The notes under the pieces: model-generated
The model's database searches: none
What the model saw: only the letters and a program-made list of their open reading frames with translations
Told to the model about the DNA's origin: nothing
NCBI GenBank assembly: GCA_039590215.1
Contig: JBDHFX010000172.1
Coordinates: 1-5,595 of the forward strand
DNA from: CAMYLR01 sp039590215
GTDB taxonomy: Bacteria > Gemmatimonadota > Gemmatimonadetes > JACCXV01 > JAHWKZ01
Length of the DNA: 5,595 nt
Direction: 5' to 3'
Program-made: the position numbers and the translations under genes
In this document: positions 1 through 5,595 of the stretch, piece after piece
Position numbering within the stretch: the first letter of the stretch is position 1
Layout of the letters: each line of letters opens with the position of its first letter

Positions 1-110
1 TGGTCGAAGAGGTGTATCCCGAGAAGGGGAAAGTCAAGGTAACGGTAAGTCTGTTCGGGCGGCCGACCGCCGTTGAGCTCGATTACTTGCAGCTCAAGAA
101 AACCAACTGA
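1..110 (+). CDS. nusG: Transcription termination/antitermination factor NusG, C-terminal end (5' truncated)
   Basis: Only the last 35 codons are present; the reading frame starts at base 3 and ends with TGA at 108-110. The peptide runs VEEVYPEKGKVKV, then SLFGRPTAVELDY, then QLKKTN. It matches the end of the NusG KOW domain (E. coli has VEEVDYEKSRLKV...SIFGRATPVELDF). In known NusG proteins the N-terminal NGN domain binds RNA polymerase, while this KOW domain binds Rho or ribosomal protein S10, so NusG can promote termination or couple transcription to translation. The NGN domain lies outside the window and cannot be checked. Position directly before rplK is the usual bacterial order (secE-nusG-rplK-rplA). 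The gap to rplK is only 20 bases, with no terminator-like hairpin, which supports co-transcription. Confidence 0.95.
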   Translation, partial: VEEVYPEKGKVKVTVSLFGRPTAVELDYLQLKKTN

Positions 111-130
111 AGATGGCAATAGGATAGACA

Positions 131-559
131 ATGGCCAAGAAGATCATCGCGCAGATAAAGCTCCAGATCCCGGCTGGGCAGGCGAATCCCGCTCCGCCGG
201 TTGGACCAGCTTTGGGTCAGCACAGCGTGAACATCATGGAGTTTTGCAAGACCTTCAACTCGAAGACCGCGCAGCAGGCGGGTCTCATCATTCCAGTGGT
301 CATCACCGTCTATGCCGATCGTTCGTTCACCTTCATCACCAAGACGCCGCCTGCTGCGGTGCTGTTGAAGAAGGCGGCGGGGTTGGAAAAAGCCTCATCC
401 GAGCCGAATCGGGACAAGGTAGCCAGCGTGACCCGTGAGCAATGCCGAGAGATCGCGCGAACCAAGATGGCGGACCTGAACGCAGTCGACATCGAGGCAG
501 CGGCCAACATGATCGCGGGCACCGCTCGGTCGATGGGCATCGAGGTGACGAGCGAATGA
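131..559 (+). CDS. rplK: 50S ribosomal protein L11 (uL11)
   Basis: The product has 142 residues, the normal length for L11 (about 141-144). It binds the GTPase-associated region of 23S rRNA at the base of the L10/L12 stalk, where elongation factors and stringent-response RelA act. The N-terminal domain (about residues 1-70) contains the proline-rich segment ANPAPPVGPALGQ at 18-30. The prolines near 22-26 are where thiostrepton-type antibiotics contact L11 in other bacteria. Family hallmarks follow: NIMEFCKTFN at 34-43, PVVITVYADRSFTF at 55-68, and KTPPAAVLLKKAAG at 71-84. The C-terminal rRNA-binding domain ends with GTARSMGIEV (130-139). The ATG start is preceded by AGGA at 121-124 with a 6-base spacer. 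Its TGA overlaps the rplA start by four bases, suggesting coupled translation of L11 and L1. Nothing is unusual in the protein itself. Confidence 0.98.
   Translation: MAKKIIAQIKLQIPAGQANPAPPVGPALGQHSVNIMEFCKTFNSKTAQQAGLIIPVVITVYADRSFTFITKTPPAAVLLKKAAGLEKASSEPNRDKVASVTREQCREIARTKMADLNAVDIEAAANMIAGTARSMGIEVTSE
542..547 (+). promoter_or_regulatory. Ribosome binding site of rplA (GAGGTG, inside rplK)
   Basis: GAGGTG lies 8 bases before the ATG at 556 and falls within the last codons of rplK. It supports the start at 556 over the in-frame ATG at 442, which would add 38 non-conserved residues to L1. Its place inside the upstream gene fits translational coupling. Confidence 0.7.
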
Positions 560-1263
560 GTCCAAAACTGGCGAGCCGCGGTCGTCGTTACCGGGAGGCG
601 GCCGAGAAGCGAGAGAACGATCAGCGGCACACAGTGGCGGGAGCGGTTGAAGCGCTGTTGGCGATGCCGGCGGCCAAGTTCGAGGAAACCATCGAGCTGG
701 CCGCGCGCCTTGGGGTGGATCCGCGGCACGCCGATCAAATCGTGCGCGGGACTGTTGTCCTCCCGCATGGCACGGGTCGGAGCGTAAACGTAACCGTCGT
801 CGCTCAAGGCGAGAAGCAGCGCGAGGCCGAGGACGCGGGCGCTGATGTCGTAGGTGGCAAGGAGATCGTGGAGAAGATCCAAGACGGTTGGTTGGAGATG
901 GACGTCATCATCGCTACGCCTGACATGATGAGTGAGGTCGGGAAGCTCGGACGTCTGCTTGGACCCCGAGGTCTAATGCCGAACCCAAAGAGCGGCACGG
1001 TAACCTTCGACGTCGGGAAGGCGGTGCGCGAGGTCAAGGCTGGGAAGATCGAGTTCCGGACCGACAAGACTGGGAATATCCACGTACCAGTCGGCAAACG
1101 TTCGTTTACCAAGGATCAACTGGTCGAGAATATCCAGGTGTTCATGGAAACGATAGTGCGGGCCAAGCCGGCTACGTCGAAGGGGCAGTACGTGCGATCG
1201 GTAACGATCTCGAGCACCATGGGTCCGGGTGTCTCGCTGGACGCCAACCTGTTCCGCGCATAA
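556..1263 (+). CDS. rplA: 50S ribosomal protein L1 (uL1)
   Basis: The product has 235 residues, almost the same as E. coli L1 (234). L1 forms the mobile stalk at the ribosomal E site and helps release deacylated tRNA. In many bacteria it also represses its own operon by binding an mRNA structure that mimics its 23S site. The two-domain fold is recognisable. Domain I holds LGVDPRHADQIVRGTVVLPHG at about 52-72. Domain II (about 75-155) contains IIATPDMMSEVGK (118-130) and the L1 signature LGRLLGPRGLMPNP (131-144). The chain returns to domain I with KAGKIEFRTDKTGNIHVPVG (161-180) and the end GPGVSLDANLFRA. The ATG at 556 overlaps the rplK stop as ATGA. I chose it because the next in-frame ATG upstream (442) would add residues that match nothing in the family. 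It ends 16 bases before rplJ. Confidence 0.98.
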   Translation: MSPKLASRGRRYREAAEKRENDQRHTVAGAVEALLAMPAAKFEETIELAARLGVDPRHADQIVRGTVVLPHGTGRSVNVTVVAQGEKQREAEDAGADVVGGKEIVEKIQDGWLEMDVIIATPDMMSEVGKLGRLLGPRGLMPNPKSGTVTFDVGKAVREVKAGKIEFRTDKTGNIHVPVGKRSFTKDQLVENIQVFMETIVRAKPATSKGQYVRSVTISSTMGPGVSLDANLFRA

Positions 1264-1264
1264 C

Positions 1265-1269
1265 GGGAG
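1265..1269 (+). promoter_or_regulatory. Ribosome binding site of rplJ (GGGAG)
   Basis: GGGAG ends 10 bases before the ATG at 1280. The upstream in-frame ATG at 1229 lies inside rplA and would add 17 residues unrelated to L10. This site and the conserved start MATAEKKKIV favour 1280. Confidence 0.6.
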
Positions 1270-1279
1270 CGAAGATTCG

Positions 1280-1939
1280 ATGGCTACGGCTGAGAAGAAA
1301 AAGATCGTAACCGGGCTCGGAGCCCGTTTGAATGGGGTCAAGTGTCTGTACCTGGCGGATTTTACCGGTCTCGGCGTAGCTGAGATAACCGATCTCCGTC
1401 GTCACCTATCGGACGCCAACGTTGACTTCGTGGTCGTGAAGAACACGCTCGCCAAACGCGCGCTCGAGGATACCCCGTACGCCGCGTTGGCCGAGTACCT
1501 GGAAGGCCCGAATGCGTTTGCGTTTTCGACCGAGGATGTGGTGAGCCCAGCTAAGGTGCTGACTGACTTCGCCAAAGCCTCCGATCGGCCACAGATCAAG
1601 GCCGGCGCAATCGAGGGGCAGGTCGTCTCTCTGGAGGAGATTCGGCGCATCGCGAAGCTCCCGGGCCGAGAAGCGCTGCTCGGTCAGATCGTTGGGTATG
1701 CTCGTGCGCCGATCGCTGGACTCGTATATACGCTGAACGGGCTGCTGTCGCAGTTCGTCCGGACTATGGATGCGGTGCGCGCTCAACGCGAACAAAGCGA
1801 GCCCGCGCCAACGGAAAAAGCCGCAACTGTCGAAGAAGAGACGCCGGTCGAAGACGTCGCGATGGCAGATCAGGAGGTACCCGCGGAGGAAGAGGGATCT
1901 CCACCAGCTGATGTTGAAGAACCAGACCCGGAAAGCTAG
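1280..1939 (+). CDS. rplJ: 50S ribosomal protein L10 (uL10) with an acidic C-terminal extension
   Basis: The product has 219 residues, against about 165-180 for most L10 proteins. L10 anchors the L7/L12 dimers to L11 and 23S rRNA, forming the stalk that recruits translation GTPases. The globular rRNA-binding part (about 1-130) shows YLADFTGLGVAEITDLRRHL (24-43), VVVKNTLAKRAL (51-62), GPNAFAFS (76-83) and KAGAIEG (107-113). A long helix at about 131-170 carries the L12-binding repeats (LLGQIVGYARAP, IAGLVYTLNGL, LSQFVRTMDAV). This looks like the longer helix with three dimer sites rather than the E. coli helix with two; that is inferred from pattern. Residues 171-219 form an extra tail with 14 Glu, 4 Asp and only one basic residue, also rich in Pro and Ala, probably disordered. 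The tail stays in frame and ends 35 bases before rplL. The 16-base gap after rplA leaves no room for the L10 leader used for autoregulation in E. coli. Confidence 0.97.
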   Translation: MATAEKKKIVTGLGARLNGVKCLYLADFTGLGVAEITDLRRHLSDANVDFVVVKNTLAKRALEDTPYAALAEYLEGPNAFAFSTEDVVSPAKVLTDFAKASDRPQIKAGAIEGQVVSLEEIRRIAKLPGREALLGQIVGYARAPIAGLVYTLNGLLSQFVRTMDAVRAQREQSEPAPTEKAATVEEETPVEDVAMADQEVPAEEEGSPPADVEEPDPES

Positions 1940-1974
1940 CAAGGCATTCACCGTAACCCGTTAAGGAGAGTAGT

Positions 1975-2364
1975 ATGGCCAAAGCGACCTTAAAGAAGGA
2001 TGAGATTCTCGAGGCGATCGGTAACATGTCGGTTCTCGAGCTGGCCGAGATGGTCAAGGACATGGAGGACAAATTCGGCGTTACGGCGGCTGCACCGGTT
2101 GCGGTTGCGCCCGCCGCCGGTGGTGCTGCCGCTTCAGAAGCAGAGGAAGAGAAAGACTCTTTCGATGTCGTCCTAACAGCGGCTGGTGATAAGAAGATTC
2201 AGGTTATCAAGGTGGTCCGCGAGCTGACTTCACTAGGCCTCAAGGAGGCCAAGGAATTGGTCGACGGCGCCCCCAATCCGATCAAGGAAGATGTGACCAA
2301 GGCGGAAGCCGAGGAGGTCCAGAAGAAGATCGAAGAGGCTGGCGGGTCAGTCGAACTCAAGTAG
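1975..2364 (+). CDS. rplL: 50S ribosomal protein L7/L12 (bL12)
   Basis: The product has 129 residues, slightly longer than E. coli L12 (121); the extra length falls in the linker. L12 binds L10 as dimers and recruits and activates translation GTPases such as EF-G, EF-Tu and IF2. The N-terminal dimerisation domain covers about 1-36 (ILEAIGNMSVLELAEMVKDM). A flexible Ala/Pro/Val/Gly hinge follows at 37-53 (AAAPVAVAPAAGGAAAS), then a short acidic stretch, EAEEEKD. The C-terminal factor-binding domain covers about 62-129. It contains FDVVL, the helix KKIQVIKVVRELTSLGLKEAK (73-93) and the loop LVDGAPNPIKE, and it ends in VELK. A strong AAGGAG at 1963-1968, with a 6-base spacer, precedes the ATG. 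This is the best ribosome binding site in the cluster apart from that of rpoB, and it fits the need for several L12 copies per ribosome. It sits between rplJ and rpoB as usual. Confidence 0.99.
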   Translation: MAKATLKKDEILEAIGNMSVLELAEMVKDMEDKFGVTAAAPVAVAPAAGGAAASEAEEEKDSFDVVLTAAGDKKIQVIKVVRELTSLGLKEAKELVDGAPNPIKEDVTKAEAEEVQKKIEEAGGSVELK

Positions 2365-2395
2365 ACAAGGACTTTCTTCTAGTCAGCCCAGCGAA

Positions 2396-2401
2396 AAGGA
2401 G
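2396..2401 (+). promoter_or_regulatory. Ribosome binding site of rpoB (AAGGAG), setting a TTG start
   Basis: A near-perfect AAGGAG lies 6 bases before TTG at 2408. There is no ATG or GTG at a suitable distance. The first in-frame ATG comes at residue 19, after the conserved SFGKL segment of the beta N terminus, so TTG is the best start. Confidence 0.8.
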
Positions 2402-2407
2402 TCGCAT

Positions 2408-2695
2408 TTGAGCCCCAAGACGCTCGAGAAGCAACACTCATTCGGCAAGCTCGGCGAATCGATGGACATGCCCGACCTGCTGGCGGTCCAGAAGGAGTCG
2501 TTCGCCAAGCTTCTTCAGGCCGACCTGGCGCCCAATAAGCGGGTAGCCGACGGACTCCAGGCTGTTTTTCAAGACGTTTTTCCGATTACCGACGTCAAGG
2601 AGAACTACTCGCTGGAGTTTGTCCAGTACTCGATCGGTGACCCGAAATACACCGTTGAAGAGTGCCAGGAGCGTGACATGACGTTCTGGTCATGA
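2408..2695 (+). pseudogene. rpoB: RNA polymerase beta subunit, N-terminal fragment (rpoB, frame broken)
   Basis: This 95-residue product is the N terminus of the RNA polymerase beta subunit, from a TTG start to a premature TGA at 2693-2695. Residues 11-93 match the family in order: SFGKL (11-15), DMPDLLAVQKESFAKLL (20-36, E. coli DVPYLLSIQLDSFQKFI), AVFQDVFPI (52-60), LEFVQYSIGDPKY (69-81) and VEECQERDMTF (83-93). In E. coli the text continues YSAPLRVKLRLV. Here two foreign codons (Trp, Ser) and a stop follow instead. The rest of beta resumes in another frame from 2686. I infer that one original rpoB was interrupted by a deletion of about nine codons plus one base. On its own this fragment would be only part of the beta protrusion and cannot function. 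rpoB is essential, so a sequence error or an intact copy elsewhere must be considered. Confidence 0.9.
2684..2695 (+). other. Frameshift/deletion junction in rpoB
   Basis: Frame 1 reads ATG ACG TTC TGG TCA TGA and stops. The downstream beta frame reads CTG GTC ATG AAG GAG, starting at 2686. Conserved homologs have about nine residues between these points (E. coli SAPLRVKLR, after VTY). The simplest explanation is loss of about 28 bases; the exact number is inferred and depends on this lineage's own length. The stop and the next start also form an ATGA overlap (2692-2695), which appears accidental. Confidence 0.85.
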
Positions 2696-5595
2696 AGGAG
2701 GAGGTGGAGGGCGAGAAGAAGATCAAGGCGGTGACCGAGAAAGAAGTCTTCTTGGGTGAGGTACCTCTGCTTACCGAGCTTGGGACTTTTGTCATAAACG
2801 GGGCCGAGCGAGTGATTGTCAGCCAGCTCCATCGTTCACCCGGCGTCGTTTTCGAGGAGAACATTCATCCCAACGGGCAAAAGATCTATAGCGCCCGGAT
2901 CATCCCGTTCCGTGGGTCGTGGGTTGAGTTCAACGTCGACATTCACGACGTAATCAACGTGCACATCGACAAGAAGAAGAAGTTCCCTGTCACGGCACTG
3001 CTGCGCGCATTCGGCTACGAAACGAACGAGGAGATTCTCAAGCTCTTCTACAAGAAGAAGAAAGTCGACATCTCCGATACCAAGGACCGCGAACGGAGGC
3101 ACGACTTGTTGGGTGCTCCGCTAGCTGACGACATCATCGACAAGAAGACCGGCGAGATCTTGTTCGAGGCCAATACGGAGATCAACGCGGACGTCTATAA
3201 GCTCCTTCGTAAGAAGGGAATAAAGAAATTCGCGATTTACGCGAGTGAGCTAGGGCTGCCGCGGACCGAAGCGCATCTGATCGCAAACACGCTTCGGAAA
3301 GATCCCACTACCGATCAGAACGACGCTTTGCAGAAGATCTACAGCCTCATGCGATCGGGCGATGCCCCAAATCTGACAATCGCTCGCGAACACCTCGAGC
3401 GTTTGTTCTTCGACTCCAAGCGCTACGACTTGGGCCGGGTCGGACGTTACAAGCTCAACCAGCGGTTGAAGGTCGACGACGCCGCCGACGTGACGGTTCT
3501 CAGGCGTGAGGACTTTGTCGAAATCATCAAGTACTTGATCCAGTTGAGAAACAGCGTTGGCTACGTTGACGACATCGATCACTTGGGTAACCGTCGTGTG
3601 CGATCTATTGGCGAGCTGATCGCCAATCAATTCTCGCTTGGCCTGTCGCGTATGGCGCGGCTCGTGCGGGAGCGGATGACAACGCAGGATCCGGAGAAGA
3701 TGTCGCTCGATGACCTGGTGAACGCTCGAACGGTGAGCGCGGTTATCAACGCTTTCTTTGGCTCGAGCCAGCTGTCGCAGTTCATGGACCAGACGAACCC
3801 GTTGGCTGAGATGACGCACAAACGGCGCTTGTCGGCGCTGGGACCTGGCGGCCTGACACGCGAACGGGCTGGTTTCGAGGTGCGCGATGTTCACTACTCC
3901 CACTACGGCCGGATGTGCCCGATCGAGACGCCGGAGGGGCCGAATATCGGTCTCATCACGAGCCTGTCGACCTACGCGCGGATCAACGATCTGGGCTTCA
4001 TCGAGACCCCGTACCGAAAAGTTGTCAAGGGTAGGGTTACGGACCAGATCGTCTATCTGTCTGCGAGCGAAGAGGACCATTACGTAATCGCCCAGGCGAA
4101 CGCTGAGCTCGACAGCAAGGGGCGGTTCAAGAACGACTACGTCTTGTGCCGAAAGCGTGGCGACTTTCCACTGATGAAGCCGGCCGAAATCGACTTCATG
4201 GACGTCTCGCCGGAGCAGCTGGTCTCGATCGCGGCGGCATTGATTCCGTTCCTCGACCATGACGACGCCAACCGCGCGCTGATGGGCTCGAACATGCAAC
4301 GACAAGCGGTGCCACTGTTGGAGCCGCAGGCACCGGTCGTCGGAACCGGGCTCGAGAATCGGGTGGCGATCGACTCCGGCGCAGTAGTGATCGCATTGCG
4401 TGACGGCGTAGTCGAGAGCGTCACCTCAGATCGGATCATCGTACGACGCAAGGGCAAGAGCGGCCCAACAGACGGCAACGGCAAAATCGATTTCGCCAAC
4501 GCAGACATTTACGAGCTCATGAAATTCCGTCGTACCAATCAGGACACGTGCATCAACCAGCGTCCAATTGTGACTCGCGGAGCAACTGTGAAGGCGGGGC
4601 AGGTCCTCGCGGATGGGGCCGCGACTTCGGGCGGCCGGCTGGCGCTGGGTGTCAACACGCTGGTGGCGTTCATGCCTTGGTACGGCAGCAATTTCGAAGA
4701 TGCCATCATCCTCAGCGAGAAGCTTGTCAAGGACGACACCTTTACTTCCGTCCACATCCAGGAACTTGAGCTCCACGTTCGGGATACCAAGCGCGGTCAG
4801 GAAGAGATTACGCGCGAGATTCCCAACGTCGCCGAGGAAGCGCTGGTCAACCTGGATGATCGCGGGATCGTTCGGATTGGGGCGTCGATCAAGCCGGGCG
4901 ACATCTTGGTAGGCAAAGTCAGTCCCAAGGGTGAAAAGGAGCTGTCCCCCGAGGAGCGGCTGTTGACCGCGATCTTCGGTGAGAAAGCCAAGGATGTCAA
5001 GGACACCTCGCTGAAGGCATCGCCGGGGTTGGAAGGCGTGGTCATTGATGCCAAGGTCTTCAGCCGCGACGAGAACGATCCGCTGACGGAACGCGACAAG
5101 CAACTCGAGATCGATCGCGCCAAGCGCTACGAGGAACGCGAGGTGGCCAAGGTAACGGCCAGCCGCAACGAACAGTTGTCAGAGATTCTCAAGGGCGCAA
5201 CGGTTCAGTCGCTCAAGCATGGCAAGAGTGAACGTCAGAACATCTTCAAGATCGGCACCAAGCTGAAGGCAAAAGACGTCGAAGAACTGAACCTGTCGAC
5301 GATCGAATGGCGCACGGCCGAGCTCAAGGAGAAAAGAGCAAACGGACAGTTGCAAGAAGTCGTTGCCGCGGCGAAGGAAAAGGCCGACAACATTCGCGAA
5401 AAGACCGTCGAGCGCATCGAGAAGATCCACCAACGCGACGATTTACCGCCTGGCGTGGTGCAACTGGTCAAAGTGTACGTAGCTCAGAAGCGTAAGGTCT
5501 CCGTCGGTGACAAGATGGCTGGGCGGCACGGGAACAAGGGTATCGTGGCGCGTGTCGTACCGGAGGAAGACATGCCCTTCCTGCCAGATGGTACG
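2686..5595 (+). pseudogene. rpoB: RNA polymerase beta subunit, main part (rpoB; 5' frame-disrupted, 3' truncated by window end)
   Basis: This frame is open from 2686 to the window edge (970 codons, no stop) and carries most of the beta subunit, which forms the catalytic core of RNA polymerase with beta'. Residues below count from the ATG at 2692. Landmarks in order: NGAERVIVSQLHRSPGV (36-52); DDIDHLGNRRVRS (293-305); the rifampicin pocket SSQLSQFMDQTNPLAEM...HKRRLSALGP (358-385). In that pocket the residues equal to E. coli D516, H526 and S531 are unchanged. Then come HYGRMCPIETPEGPNIGLI (404-422), DDANRALMGSNMQRQAVPLL near 4261-4320, NFED with the metal-side acidic pair (667-670), and GDKMAGRHGNKG with the two catalytic lysines at 941 and 949. 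Residues 793-915 form a charged, helix-rich lineage insertion. The last about 10% (switch and clamp-contacting C terminus) lies beyond the window. Conservation is so complete that long-term decay is unlikely; the break at 2684-2695 is probably recent or artefactual. Confidence 0.95.

Noticed and set aside
73..438. Plus-strand frame overlapping the nusG end and rplK
   Set aside because: It is out of frame with both genes and its product is low-complexity and unrecognisable.
442..555. Possible upstream start for rplA
   Set aside because: The 38 extra residues lie within rplK in another frame and match nothing in L1, while the start at 556 gives normal length and has a good ribosome binding site.
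310..882. Reverse-strand open frame (190 codons) across rplK/rplA
   Set aside because: It spans two certain genes on the other strand and has no family features, so it is a shadow.
1770..1964. Plus-strand frame encoding a very basic 64-residue peptide within the rplJ tail
   Set aside because: Its basic composition is what the acidic, GAA/GAG-rich tail gives in another frame. It has no ribosome binding site and no known match.
2370..2384. Hairpin GACT-7-AGTC between rplL and rpoB as a terminator
   Set aside because: A four-base-pair stem without a GC-rich stem or T run is expected by chance and cannot terminate transcription.
2678..2700. Programmed -1 frameshifting in rpoB
   Set aside because: There is no slippery heptamer or downstream structure evident. 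A shift would still leave out the conserved APL-containing segment, so it would not restore a normal beta subunit.
3763..3840. Natural rifampicin-resistance substitutions in the Rif pocket
   Set aside because: The residues equivalent to D516, H526 and S531 are unchanged. Differences from E. coli such as Ala at the S522 position and Thr at N518 are ordinary lineage variants to my knowledge.
3250..4305. Long reverse-strand open frame (351 codons) opposite rpoB
   Set aside because: It lies fully antisense to highly conserved beta sequence, shows no recognisable domain and has the Arg/Val/Leu/Asp-rich composition expected of a mirror of GC-rich coding DNA.
4426..5103. Reverse-strand open frame (225 codons) opposite rpoB
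   Set aside because: It is antisense to conserved beta regions including NFED, with no domain or independent gene signal.
1..5595. Mobile element, CRISPR array, defence system or other novel system
   Set aside because: No arrays, terminal repeats, transposase, integrase or unfamiliar genes are visible; the whole window is accounted for by a conserved housekeeping operon.

Overview
The window is a compact, single-strand stretch of a bacterial chromosome carrying the conserved transcription/translation cluster nusG - rplK - rplA - rplJ - rplL - rpoB, all on the + strand. Both ends are cut: only the last 35 codons of nusG are present, and rpoB runs off the right edge just after its catalytic-lysine motif. 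Every base is either coding or lies in a gap of at most 43 bases, so there is no unexplained stretch.

Organism: a bacterium of moderately high GC. The beta subunit carries a long, helix-rich insertion of about 123 residues just before the active-site GDKMAGRHGNKG motif. An insertion at this place is typical of Gram-negative phyla and absent from Firmicutes. The Rif-region wording (MDQTNPLAEMTHKRR) resembles Bacteroidota, Gemmatimonadota and related phyla more than enterics. A Gemmatimonadota-like or neighbouring lineage is a tentative guess from remembered sequence patterns, not a search result.

Layout: nusG end (1-110), 20-base gap, rplK (131-559), ATGA overlap with rplA (556-1263), 16-base gap, rplJ (1280-1939), 35-base gap, rplL (1975-2364), 43-base gap, rpoB from a TTG start (2408). 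I see no internal promoter or terminator, so transcription probably enters from upstream of nusG. The short gaps leave no room for the E. coli-type L10 leader or the rplL-rpoB attenuator.

The genes work together in two machines. L11, L10 and L12 form the GTPase-associated stalk of the large ribosomal subunit, and L1 forms the opposite stalk at the E site. NusG and RpoB belong to the transcription machinery, and NusG can link RNA polymerase to the ribosome.

The main anomaly is in rpoB. The frame is broken at about 2684-2695, and the nearly universal segment after the MT(Y/F) motif (S/A-A-P-L...) is missing. This fits a deletion of about 28 bases. The remaining 2.9 kb is fully open in the shifted frame and looks like a perfectly conserved beta subunit, so a sequencing or assembly error, or a very recent mutation, is more likely than old decay. 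A second, milder oddity is a 49-residue, strongly acidic tail on ribosomal protein L10. I found no previously undescribed system here.
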